A stretch of 64,000 bases of DNA from Tetmemena sp. SeJ-2015 (Eukaryota > Ciliophora > Spirotrichea > Sporadotrichida > Oxytrichidae): assembly GCA_027382625.1 (NCBI GenBank), contig JAJKFJ010021607.1:25755-89754 (forward strand). The letters run 5' to 3'. The translations under genes and the position numbers were made by a program. The notes under the pieces are model-generated. The model was given only the letters and a program-made list of their open reading frames with translations, had not been told where the DNA came from and did not search any database. This document shows positions 36,600-47,345 of this stretch, piece after piece; position 1 is the first letter of the stretch; the number at the start of each line of letters is the position of its first letter.

Positions 36600-37490
36600 A
36601 AATTGAGTTGGCAGGTTGTCTTGCATTAAAAATGAGGTTAAAATATTTAAATTTATTGATTGCATCATCATCTTCAACTGAAGTTATTAGTTTATAATAA
36701 ATGGTAACATCATAATTGAATTTGAAGCAGAGTTGTTTCCATATCTATCTTAAGGATATTGCTTTTACAAAATAGACACAGCTACATGTCTGCTTTCCCT
36801 ATCAGTTTGGAAATTCTAAGACCCTATTATCAAATTTTTCTTGGAGGTATTGCTTAACTACCGAGAACTGAAACTCAACTTACTTGAAGTCCTTATAATC
36901 TCCACAGATTCCTTGTAAAATAATCATTCAAATATAAAATTTAAGATAATTCCCTAACAAATATAGGATTAAATTTTAATTTATAATTAAATATTTATAC
37001 TTATAGAGATAATATCTGATGTAAAATTATAAATTATACGATTTATATTTCTTTTGATTTATGAAACTCACACAATTAATCTAAACAAAAAAGCATAACT
37101 TTTTATATATCTAAATACAATTATTTTGTTGGGGCTTTAGAGCTGGTAAGGATTCATTTATGGAAGAATGGGCTACTGCTAAAGTGGTTTCTTGCTGTTT
37201 GTATTTATCTTTTAACTCCTTGTGAGAATGATTTTATTGAGTTGCTTTTTCTTAGGAGATATTTCCAGCTGTTTGTTACTAGGAATATCAAACTGCTTCT
37301 CCCCCTTGGATTATTTCTAATCATTTGATATCTGCTAATCAACATTATGAGTGAGTTGTCATGATTAATGCTATTCGTTTTGGTTTAAAGACTATAGCTT
37401 AATCAAATGGCTTATCAAATTAAACAAGGAAATCAGTGACTCACCAAATTTATCAAGTTAAAAGGTTGAGAACCACACCCCTAAATTAAA
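36600..37490 (-). CDS. hypothetical protein, interrupted (approximate ends)
   Basis: Minus-strand coding pattern in two blocks. 37400-37100 is Gln/Lys-rich (EKQFDIPSNKQLEISPKKKQ). 36920-36600 is more ordered (GICGDYKDFKQVEFQFSVVK, then KAISLRQIWKQLCFKFNYDV, LITSVEDDDAINKFKYFNLI). An AT-rich block about 36910-37090 between them is a probable IES. A TGA inside the second block may be removed with a 12-bp element (AAA repeats). Start and stop are not fixed. No family recognised. Confidence 0.4.
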
Positions 37491-37496
37491 TTAAAG

Positions 37497-37940
37497 ATGA
37501 AGAAGAATGCTCATGTTGTATTTTATTTTGATAAATATGAATTATCATAAAGAAAATTTTATCGCTTATTAAAGTATGGCTATTAAGCAAAGTAGTAAAT
37601 CGCGTGGCCAACTATATATTTTGCCATATTTACAGCACCTCTCACTATTTTTGCTTATCAGATTTTATTAAAATTCAATGTTATATTTCTTCTAACTTTC
37701 GGCTAGAGCATATTCATTCTTTCGTAAAGATTATCTTCTTTACAAGTTTTGATTATATTGGGGCTATTTCTATTCTTTTTCTCTATAAAAATTATTTACA
37801 AAAACTTCTTCTCTCAGTTCATTAGATTTTTTGGATTAGGATTTATCATGCATCTTTACGATAGAATACATACAAATTTCTATAAGAAAGAAAGAAATTC
37901 AAAGCATGAATCTAAATTAAATTAAGGATTTTTCTAATGA
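37497..37940 (+). CDS. small membrane protein, two TM segments
   Basis: Uninterrupted 147-residue frame starting MKKNAHVVFYFDKYELSQRK. Hydrophobic segments at about 45-65 (TIYFAIFTAPLTIFAYQILL) and 88-108 (LQVLIILGLFLFFFSIKII), with a basic C-terminus. The layout (short charged N-terminus with VFYFDKYE, then two TMs) resembles the TMEM223/TMEM186/TMEM70 group of mitochondrial inner-membrane proteins, but this is a weak, pattern-level similarity. The end overlaps the AT-rich 3' side of the convergent gene below. Confidence 0.6.
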
Positions 37941-38039
37941 CACATTTATTAAAATGTCACTATAAATTAATTACAAAATATCTCTTCATTAAAATTAACG
38001 AGATATAGGTAGAAAATACACAACCTTAAGATAACTAAA

Positions 38040-38635
38040 TTAGAGCTTTTTATTAATTTACAATAATTTATGATAGAATTGACTATTGACTTTGAGTTCT
38101 TCTATTTAGCTTGAGATATATATCTCTGCTAAATTTTGGCGATATCTAGGTTATCATTAAGCTTATCTATAATTTCATGATCGTTTGTAAATTTAGCATT
38201 CACTCTTTCATTTTGTTTGAGCATATTTGGTGATAGCGAAGTTAGTTTCGACTACCTTTAATGATTGAATTACAATAAAAACTACAAAATAAATAAAAGA
38301 TTGCCAAGTGACAACTATCTCTTCAAGCTTTCATAGTTATCTTGAATATGCTATTGTTGTTGCAGTAATTTGAACTAGTTTATTCTTTCAGGGGAGTTGA
38401 AAACGCTATTCAAGATGTTTATCGGCTGTTGTAGGTTTTAACGCTAGGGATGAAATGAAATATTTTTCAAAGGCTCGTAGAAATAACTTCCACGTTGCGG
38501 GGAAGTGAGTTTAATGGCGCCATTATCAAAATACTCTTTTTGCGAGAGTGTATGAGAGTAGTCAACTTTAACAGCTGATTTGGTTTCTTAGCCTAGGATG
38601 TTTGGTTAGATTTACTCGCTGTTTGCTTCTAACAT
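38040..38635 (-). CDS. hypothetical protein with C-terminal coiled coil (3' end approximate)
   Basis: Starts MLEANSEQIQPNILGQETKS at CAT 38633-38635. An ordered middle (YFDNGAIKLTSPQRGSYFYE) is followed by Gln-rich and helical parts (RVNAKFTNDHEIIDKLNDNL). A 57-nt GT-AG intron about 38273-38329 would join KRQL to QSKLTSLSP in frame; it fits but is not required. The frame continues without TGA into the AT-rich spacer and the convergent gene, so the real stop is not resolved (probably near 38040). Confidence 0.5.
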
Positions 38636-39164
38636 TTACATCAAATACTTTCAGTTAAATTATAAAATAAAAGCTCCTATAAAAATACCATCAGCTCCTA
38701 AGATATTGATTAGCAATATAATAAATACACTGTAAATAGTAGAGAAAACATGGAGGAGAAAGCTAAATTTTGAATGTTCATTTTAAAATTTATCTGATTA
38801 CAAAGAGAATTTAAATTAAAGATAAAGTGAATAGAATATATGGCTGAATAGAAGTAGACGAATTGATAATTAATTTAATTATCATTTCGTCTGCTTCTAT
38901 TCTGCCAGGTATTTATAATAACTCTAAATAACTTGTTTTTAATTGGTAAAAAGAGAGAATGGGTTTAGCTCCCATAAATTTTAATCCAATCTAATTCAAT
39001 TTAATTTTTTGAATCAAAATATACTTCAACAAATAATTCATTTTTATTAAATTAAATTTAATTAGTTCAGTTCTGATATTTAAAAGTATTTAAGTGTGTT
39101 ATAATTGCATTTTGATTTGGGTGAGAATAAATAAATAATTATTAGTGCTAGTGGCTTTGGAAAT
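38636..39164. other. intergenic spacer with hairpin
   Basis: AT-rich spacer between divergent genes; holds the hairpin at 38842-38906. No ORF of interest. Confidence 0.5.
38842..38906. repeat. near-perfect 31-bp inverted repeat (hairpin)
   Basis: Left arm 38842-38872 and right arm 38876-38906 match at 28 of 31 positions, with a 3-nt loop ATT. The arms include GAATAGAAG and AGACGAA, so this is not a simple AT palindrome. It could be a fold-back MITE remnant, a cruciform-forming spacer element or an RNA hairpin. Confidence 0.8.
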
Positions 39165-39604
39165 ATGAAGATCGGCTTTTTGCTAAATCTGACGTTCCTG
39201 CTCTGCTTCATAGTAACTCAGGTGCTAATCTGGCTGATAGATGGAACCCTCGTGCGCACATTTGCTGAGTTACTAAATATGAAGCCGTTCATCTTTGACA
39301 AGAGCATGCTCAGGAACCTTGCAAACTAAACTGCTACAAATATCTACCACAATGATCAGACTGCACCTGGCTTCTACTGACTTATCCAATTATTCAATGC
39401 GACCAATAAACAACAAGTATATTAACATTGAGAAAGCGAGAGGGATGGATGGGTCAGCTATTCTACAAACTAGAGAGTGTGTGAACCCTTAACACAAGCT
39501 TGGATCTTGTGGTAATGATATAGTGTATTAGATTATGAATGAATTTAAATGATCACACTCTGTCTTCCAAGAGGGAAGAAGTCATAATAAATATTCCTAT
39601 ATGA
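39165..39604 (+). CDS. small secreted or membrane-anchored protein
   Basis: About 137 residues after two excisions (ACTG 39360/39376 and AATGA 39538/39548). The first 25 residues (MKIGFLLNLTFLLCFIVTQV...) are a signal peptide or signal anchor. The rest is polar with three Cys (TRECVNPQHKLGSCGND, plus one in the signal region), ending REEVIINIPI. The frames agree from ATG to TGA 39602-39604. Not recognised. Confidence 0.55.
39360..39379. other. candidate IES (pointer ACTG)
   Basis: 16 bp removed; joins NIYHNDQT to DLSNYSMRPINN. Confidence 0.6.
39538..39552. other. candidate IES (pointer AATGA)
   Basis: 10 bp removed (two adjacent 5-bp copies with 5 bp between); joins YQIMN to DHTLSSKREEVII. 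Confidence 0.58.
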
Positions 39605-39756
39605 ATAAACTTTTGGAATAGCCTGATATATTCTTTCACTTGCTTTAAATATGAATCGCATTTTAATTTACCCTAAAATATTCAACTAAACAAGGGGTTT
39701 TCTCTGTACTCTATAAGATTTTTAAAGTAAGATAATTAAGATAACAGGAATTGCGA

Positions 39757-39945
39757 ATGCCCAACGAACATATAAAAAGGAAACCAGCTGGGGATGTCAA
39801 GAATCAGAGATTCAAACTGAAGGGCTAGCTCTGATAAGATTAGCTGAAAATTGCTATTAAGAATATTTCTAATGAGGACTTAAATATAATTATCAATCTT
39901 CTGGGAGAGGGCTTTCCGAATTTCCCAAATGTTCTCTTAAAATGA
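39757..39945 (+). CDS. small hypothetical protein, 57 residues
   Basis: MPNEHIKRKPAGDVKNQRFK ... with one in-frame TGA inside a 15-bp element flanked by TAGCT (39826/39841). After excision it reads KGQLKIAIKNISNEDLNIII and ends FPNFPNVLLK at TGA 39943-39945. Basic N-terminus, amphipathic helix, hydrophobic end. It might instead be an exon of a larger gene. Confidence 0.45.
39826..39845. other. candidate IES (pointer TAGCT)
   Basis: 15 bp removed, including an in-frame TGA; gives LKGQLKIAIKNIS. Confidence 0.6.
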
Positions 39946-40460
39946 CTAAGATAAAAAGACGCTAATTCCCAAACAATTAGTTCCAACATTAGGTCAAGTA
40001 AGGATCAATGAGCATCTTTTATTCTTTTATGGCATATTCTATTAACCATCTTTATTTCATTTTAAAATCTAGAAACTGTAAGAATATGTTTAATTTATAT
40101 ATCGTTTTTATGGTCTTCAAGCCACTAAAAATAGTTATCCACAATACTTTATAGGATTTTATAATATTGATGTTTGAACAAATAGAGTAGAGATAGAGTA
40201 AATCATTTTTCGATATTAAATATTGTGTTTAGAGAGTTAGTTTCTTAAATTTTAAACTTAAACTTTTTTATTTAATATTTTGAAAGTAAATAAGTCAATA
40301 ATATGTTTTGATATTATCGATAAGCTTATAGTATTGTTATCAGTGATATCATTTCATATTTTAGTAAATCAATCGCATAATCTCTCTCGTGTATACTTTA
40401 TTGAGATTTGTAAGCTAATTTATTTTGTATTAAATTTAATCCACGGCTTTTATCTCTAAT
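39946..40460. other. intergenic spacer
   Basis: AT-rich, no gene or repeat recognised. Confidence 0.5.
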
Positions 40461-43400
40461 ATGAGTGCTTAGAATCTGGCCCACAAGGCATAAAGTAATA
40501 CTTTCAACTCCAATAAGAAAACTACCAACCAGCAACTACCCTAATCTCAAATGGTATAATCATCATAGTAGTAGTAAGACAATCCATATTCCTTCTCAGG
40601 TAAATTTTTATTATCTAAAGAGTTTGTAGAGCTTCCAAAAAACATCAATGCAAAGCAAGTTAAGGTCAATGAGAATATGAACTCCAGAATACTCGGTTTC
40701 AGGAAAAATTCTTCCTCCAATAGTTCTCTTACTAATTCCAGAAATAGAGTGGCCAATTCACAAGCTTAGCAACTCAGCTTCCCTCAGCCTTATGCACACT
40801 CAAATATACAGCAGAATCAAACTTCGAACAGCTTCTTTCAGAAGAGAAACTCAGAGCAGACAAAGCTAAGTGAGCTTGGTGGATCGAGTGCTGCTACAAT
40901 TAATCAGAACTTCTCTCAGTCCTTCAATGAAGGCTCCCGAAATTTGATGGTCGAGCAAAGCCACTTGGCAACTCTAAACGGAGATGAAAATTATCCAACT
41001 CAAAGCAATAATTACCTTTCTCACTCGGTCATATCTCCAGAGGTGAAATAGAACAGAGCTCACAGAAAAAATCTCCAAAATAACTCTTAACTGATTGGTC
41101 AAAGAAATAACGTAAATAATAGCTCAATGAGCACCACACTTCCTAATTTTCATATGAGTGGTGGTGGTAATGCTCATCTCAAAGCCTCAGGATCTATCTC
41201 GAGCCATAAAAACTAAGATCAAAGGGGAGTTAGGAATCAAGATAATTAGAGAAAGAATCAATAGCAGAAAAATAATGAAGATGCATTCATGCCAAAGTGA
41301 ACTTTCACAACCAATTTCAATAATATGAGTAAGGAATCATCTTCTCTTCCTTAGACCTCTTTAAGATAAAACTCTACTATCAGCTCTTCTGTGAACATGA
41401 TTTAGAATGCGAACCATTTACAAAAACAGTCCATGTCTTTATCTTTCAACACTCCCGGGCCTAGTTAAACTTACTATTCAACACTCACTTCAAGGGATGT
41501 TAATGATCAAGGACTACAAATGCTAGAGTCTAGGAAACAGAAAAAGCAAAGTGAACTTGAGCTTTAGCATTTTATGATTAGCATGATCTAGGTAAGTATG
41601 ATTGCTTTAGGAGATGGAGAATAGATTGAAGGTGCTTGAATTGCAAGAAAAGAAAGCTCACGTGAGAACTGAACTCAAGAACAAACTCAACCAGCAGTAT
41701 ATCAACATAAGAGTGAGGAGCAACTAAGAGCAGAGTGAGCGAAGACGACTAATTTTAGACAGGTAGTTGCAAGAAGAAGCAGAGAAGAAGGAACGAGTTT
41801 AGAAACTCAAAGAGCAGTGGAATTAATCAATGGAGGAAGCCTAAAGTGCATTTTTAGCAGAGTAGACAAAAGGCAAGTTTAGGAGATAAGGAATAATCAG
41901 TTAATGTACTATCATCCAATTTTATTTTGGATAATGATAATTTCTATTTAAGAGCTTGCTATAGCTAGAGAAAGACAAGGAAACTAAAAAGAAGGATATA
42001 AAGAAGTTCAACATCAACAATTAATAATTTTCAAAATTATTAATAGCAAAATAGCGTAGCTGTATCAGATCTCGAAAGACTAGTACTTAAGGCCTAACAA
42101 GATCTTATTCAATTTATTGTTTATTGATAGATATACCACGGATTTGACTCCTCTGTGGAGGTAAAAAGCAGAACTACTTCCCCAGCAGTGGATGCAAATT
42201 TCAAACAGACTTTGACAGGCAATTGCTACCAGGCCCTGAGATCCTAATAAATCAATGAGCAGGCATGCTGAATCAGAAGAAAGTAGAATAGCTGCGTTAG
42301 CTTGAAGAAAAAGATGCGACTAAGATTGCAGTTCAAGAAGAGTAATCAAATTATGGAGGAGTCTAGAATGGCTTACAACTCTTAGTCTTCATTTTTAAAA
42401 TTTATTTCTCAAATTTAATGACTTATTTCACTTGTAAAGAAGCCCTGTAAAGAGCTTGCATAACTAGAGTTAAACTCATGCTACTAGTCTGAGTCCCTTG
42501 AAGCAGCAAGTAGCAGCTGCTAACCATTAAGGTGGAAGCACAATTAACATCCAGCTCCAACCTCTGAATAACCAATTTAAGAAACAACCCTTATAAGATA
42601 GAAGTAGTGAGCTCAAAAATCAAAATATATTAAGCAGTGGTGGAAAAGAATAGAAAGTTGCTGCTACAGTAGAGAATAAAGTGAATATTGGGGTATCAAA
42701 CTTGAACAACAGATCTCATCAGTAAATTATTCTAATGGGAGTATGAAAATGGATAAAAGAGTGCACGATAAATGGATTTAGCAAACTAGTAAATTGCAGA
42801 AGATAATCATAACATTCAGATTATACCAAGCAATCCCTATAGGTATGATTAAGATGAGTTGCAAGACTATAATAATATTTCATAATTTCAATTTATTAAA
42901 TAAATTAAAGCAATAAAGATATATAAGTTTTATAAAAAGAATATTTATTTGTTTAAATATAGTTAGAGGCTTTATATATAAGAAAGAAGGATCTTGATCG
43001 AGAGTAAATTATTTTTTAGTTTAAAATATGATGTTAGATCACTATTAAATTTTGGTTATATTATGTTTGTACTTATTTTGGGCAAATTTTGTGAAAGAAG
43101 ACTAGGAAGAAGATGATGAGTATTAGGATGATGGTGATTAGGAAGAATAAGAGTAGTAAGATGATGGAGGAAGAGGATTAAGAAGAGGAGGACGACGAGT
43201 ATGAAGAGTACGAAGGAGATGAGGAGCCTAGTGAGAATCAACAGCATTAAAACCAACAATCTGCATCTTAAATTATTTAGGAGGCTCCTAATTAAGCAGC
43301 TCCGAGAAGTGAAAGTCACTCGGAAAGCAATCAATCTAAGAGCTTTTCAAATTAATAAGACACATCATCTTAACAAAGATCCCAAAATTAAGTCATTAGA

Positions 43401-44534
43401 CAAGAAGAGCTGGATAAACATCAAATGTTGAACGAAGATAGCTCTGAGTAGTCTTCTCATAGAGAGTCCTAGTAAGATCAAGTCTCTGACTCTGATCATA
43501 GTTTTTAAATGGAAGAGTCTATTAATTTATTATGAATAGTAAATTCCTAGTGATTAAGCAGTCAGAAGGCAAGAAAAATAGTTTCAGCATTGAGAAATTC
43601 AACACCACTTCACATAATAAAAAGAGCAGCAATCAGAGTAACAACAGTCTTAAAATTAATAAGAATAACAGCAAGGCTATGATTAGTAGCCACTAATAAA
43701 TCTAGTAACTCAAAGACAGTAGAATTTAGTGAGCTTAATATCTTATAAGGTGGTTTAGTTTTAAGATACTTGTAAATTTAAATTTGTTTATATTACTCAA
43801 TATTCTTATTTGAATTGCTGAGAATTATAATATTTTAGAATTCTTTAAGTTCTCACAAATTTGTAAACTTGATATAGAAATGAGTAGTTGCATTTTTTTG
43901 TTTAATTTTAAGTTGACACTAATAGAATGATGCGAAGACTCCATCTTCATATTAAATTCACTACTAAGAGCCTTCAATCCAAGAGAGCATCAGTGGTTAA
44001 TCTAAGACCACGAAAGGAGGACCACATTTCACTGCAAGCGCATAGGGCAACAATTATTTATTTAAATGAGATGATTAGTGAGCAAGACATTAAAGAAGAA
44101 ATTGAAAACCAATCACTCTCCCTCAACCATAAACAAAATAAGGTCGCCTAATCTTCTTCAGCAATGCAGAGACCCAATTAAATAGTAGCGAGCTCAAGTG
44201 CTTCAGATTACAGCAGACAAAGGGTGTAGTAAGATTAATAAAGTTAAAGCACACAGCAAGTCATAGTCAAGAATAGAGTTAAGGAGGAAGAGCCCCAAAC
44301 ACATCAACTTACTACATTTTACTTTACAGTTTAATGCATTAAACTATTAAATAATCAACCACCCGCCTCATTCAAACCTCCACATAAATACTATTTAATT
44401 CTATTTTATTTTTTATTGATTAAATAATAACAAATAAAAAGAGCGCAAATGCTCTGCAAGCTTAGAAATAGCATGTTAAAAATCTTAAACAGCTTTAAAT
44501 AGACTCATCTGATGATTATGATGATGATTAATGA
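40461..44534 (+). CDS. large Q/S/N-rich coiled-coil protein, several IESs
   Basis: ATG 40461, end TGA 44532-44534 after the acidic tail QIDSSDDYDDDQ. In order: an Asn/Ser/Gln-rich region of about 370 residues, a coiled coil (NRLKVLELQEKKAHVRTELK, then RRRLILDRQLQEEAEKKERV), further Gln-rich and charged parts, a Glu/Asp block (EEEDQEEEDDEYEEYEGDEE) and a Gln/Ser-rich tail. Supported joins: TTCA 41286/41304, 41592-41610 (intron or IES), AAGACTA 42863/43098, AAT 43524/43535, and a break between 43727 and 43925. Breaks near 41900-42480 and 44060 are not resolved. One gene is inferred because the 7-bp pointer joins two halves in phase; it could still be two genes. Likely a scaffold protein. Confidence 0.6.
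41286..41307. other. candidate IES (pointer TTCA)
   Basis: 18 bp removed, including TGA 41298-41300; gives NEDAFTTNFNNMSKE. Confidence 0.62.
41589..41611 (+). other. 19-nt element: IES (TAGG) or tiny intron
   Basis: GTAAGTATG...CTTTAG has perfect intron ends, but TAGG repeats also bracket it. Removal enters a clean coiled coil (MENRLKVLELQEKK). Confidence 0.65.
42863..43104. other. IES (pointer AAGACTA)
   Basis: 235 bp removed with a 7-bp pointer in the same codon phase on both sides; joins DQDELQD to QEEDDEYQDDGD. Confidence 0.8.
43524..43537. other. candidate IES (pointer AAT)
   Basis: 11 bp removed; joins MEESIN to SKFLVIKQSEGKK and skips a TGA. Confidence 0.55.
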
Positions 44535-44889
44535 ATCAATTTTCTCATTAGAAAACTATTGTTAGGAATATTATATTCTCTTATTTCTTAAGTTTCAAAG
44601 ACTCTCTTAATTTAATGTTTATTCTTCAATATTTTAAAACAATCAAAAGCTTTAATTTCCAAAAATAAATCGAATAAGAGCATTAATTACAGGTTATATA
44701 ACTGAGGCAATTTTAACATATTTCTGTATTTAAGAGTGGCTGCTTTAACTTGGATAAGAAGTGAAAAGAAAATTTGCAAAGAATCGCAAAAATAATCTTG
44801 ATAGAATTTTAATAAATTAAGAATGCTAATTATAAATTTAGTTTTCTAATTTTAGACCTATATTTTTATTGTTTTAAGTTAAGGATTTT
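44535..44889. other. spacer between convergent genes
   Basis: AT-rich; nothing recognised. Confidence 0.5.
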
Positions 44890-47195
44890 TCAATCTACAT
44901 CATCACAATCAAGATTACTTGAAATCTCTATTTAGAGAGCTAGTAGTTTTCCATTTGAGTCTATAATCAGCTCATTGAACTTCCTCATTTATTTAATTTC
45001 GTTGAGTTTCTACCTTACTAAGTTATCTAATAAATGAGAAGAGGGGCATCTATCTTCCATAATATCTGCTACTCTCAAACTACTTTTCATAAGAGGCTCC
45101 TCCATTATATCATCTTCATCTTCTTCGTCTTCGTTTTCTTCTAAATACCCAGATCGGCGATAATAACTCTACAATAAAGAAGATTCATCTTTTAAGTTCT
45201 TGCTTCTGTCTGGTTTCTTTATTTTGTATCCATGCTACATTTACTTATACTTCTGTATAATCATTCATTTAGTCTTCTTCTTGTTATATTTAGAAGTCTT
45301 GTTCATAATCAGAATCCTCTTCAGATTGATCAAGAGAAAAATGGAATTTTCCAATTGAAAAGCCGCTGATCTAAGTCATAGTAGGAGTCCAAACAAGTTA
45401 GTTACTCACTATATTTAGTACCCTCACTTTATTTGTGGATTGTAAAAGCTTCGCTAATTGTATTAAATAAGGACAAGACACTAAGTCAAAGTTAAGTGGG
45501 ATTATCAAAGAGTCAGTCACCACTGAGGGAGTGAAACGATGCAAAATTTCATTCTCTATGAAATTTAAGACAATATACTCTTACTTCACTCTCTCAAAAA
45601 GTACTGATATCTAAGAGGATATGAAGTGAACTTGCGTGGGCCAAAGTAAAATCTTCTTACTTTCTGCAAATGGTTCATCTCCGAAATCAATTTCGAATCT
45701 GTAAAGTCGGCCTGTAGTATTTTAGCCGAGCATAAACATCCTCTTTTTATGTATTTCTTGGAAGGGATTGAATAGGAACATAAAGTGCTTTTACTTAATT
45801 CCTCCTCCCCTTGCTAAAGCTAGATCCGATATTTGATCTTGTAAGAGGTATAATCCCATTCATATATCGATATGTAGTATCTTTGATGAAGAAGCATAAT
45901 TATGTCATCTCCCACTTAGTACCCTGATTTGCAATATCCCTCCAGGATTTAAATCAACTTAAGAGTGTTTATATTGAAAACTTTTTCATCAACTATAATC
46001 CTATTTTATTATTGTAGAACGAAGGCTGGAATCACTGGGATCTAAATCAATACCTTAGGACTTAAGCAGTTATATTCATAGTCATATTAGAAACGAATAA
46101 CCTAAGTGGTGTGAGTGTCTTTTATTTTCAATGCGAAAGTTTACATGTCTATTTAAGTAATCAACTTGTCATACTCCACTTATCCCTCAAACTAAAGGAT
46201 GGGAATATTTTAGGCCTGAATTTAAACTTCTTCACTTGAATACTCTTGATCAATTTAACTCTTGTCTGAAAATACATCGTTTTAATTGATCTTCGCCTTG
46301 TCTGCTTTGATCATAGAAAATTCCTGCCTCCATTCTCTTTCCCTCTTTTTACGAAGCTTCGGGTTAACAATCTCACTGCTAAAACTCAAATCATCATTTA
46401 ACTTTTTGCCAAGGTTCTCTTTAATAAGTCTGACACTTTCCTTGTAGGATTCTAACTAGGTCAGCTTATCTAGCCAGTATTGAATCTTACTCTATTTCTA
46501 TTCAAATTGTGCCTGTGTTAGCAACACTACTGAATCTCGTGCGATTTTCCTAAGATGCTGATCTAATTTCTAAATTATATTCTTAGCTTAGAATTCTATC
46601 TTAGAGAGTTCAGTGGCCACGCCTATTCTAGTTTCTTGCTACTTCAGCAATAGCCTTGTCTCTTTAGACAGTATTAAAAACTCTTCGTAGCTTTCGAGAA
46701 TCTACTGAGCTCTATAGGCGTTATTTGATGCCTCTGGAGTAAAATGATGACTCTCGTAGCTTCGAATAGTCTCATCTAGATTTTTAATATCCTCTCCATC
46801 AATGACTATCTCCTCCCTATTTTTAAATTACTTGCTCATGCTCTTTATCTTCTAAGCAGAAGTCACAAACTTTTCTAGCTCGTCTTCTAAAGTTTTCTTC
46901 TTTTGCTTCCGTTGCAAGTAAGCCTTTACAATTGTTGAGCTAGAGACATCTCCTTCTTTTAAGCACTGAGGATGCATCCGCCTTTTTCAGTGAAATAACT
47001 CTTGAAGTTCAGGAGCTCCTGTAAAGAAAGAGCTGTCTGGTTTGGAAATTTTTGAATTAATAGGGAAGTTAGTTAAGAGACTGCTACTCCTTTGAGATGC
47101 CTAATTAATTTAATGACTTGATGACGCGTTTGACTGGCGAGTTTAATTTCTATTCACTTCAGAAGGGTGCTTTGTATTAAAATGATTGGTTTCAT
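44890..47195 (-). CDS. CPF family protein
   Basis: Start CAT 47193-47195 (MKP...). The N-terminal about 100 residues are Ser/Asn-rich, then a long coiled coil (FVTSAQKIKSMSKQFKNREE ... TRLLLKQQETRIGVATELSK). Propeller motifs are RIIVDEKVFNINTLKL and IMLLHQRYYISIYEWD, a blade FMLGQNTTGRLYRFEIDFGD, then an acidic loop (DQSEEDSDYEQD) and the C-terminus LIIDSNGKLLALQIEISS before TGA 44890-44892. Frame changes near 47180, 45800 and 45185 are not matched to clear pointers. Opposite orientation to the left series, same as the right array. Confidence 0.68.
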
Positions 47196-47345
47196 TTTTG
47201 AACTACTTAATTTTCTAGCTCAATAGATTGAGATTAATTTAACTCAGATTCATTATATTTTTAAAAATCTTTGAATTACATTTCACACTGCTAAAGCATG
47301 ATGCTAAATATTTACTTTTAATAGTAGATGACTATTAATAGTAGC

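Noticed and set aside
36740..36860. In-frame TGA as a selenocysteine codon in the gene at 36600-37490.
   Set aside because: No SECIS-like hairpin was seen and a 12-bp excision (AAA repeats) removes it; the family is unknown, so there is no support for Sec.
37130..37400. Plus-strand hydrophobic reading (LLVRMILLSCFFLGDISSCL).
   Set aside because: The minus strand gives a Gln/Lys-rich reading that continues, across an AT-rich block, into an ordered C-terminal segment; the plus reading has no continuation.
43927..44151. ORF starting MMRRLHLHIKFTTK as an independent gene.
   Set aside because: It uses rare CGA codons at its start, while another frame (NDAKTPSSYQIHYQEPSIQE) continues the Gln/Ser-rich upstream protein. 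Its 3' part (QDIKEEIENQ...) is kept as part of the large gene.
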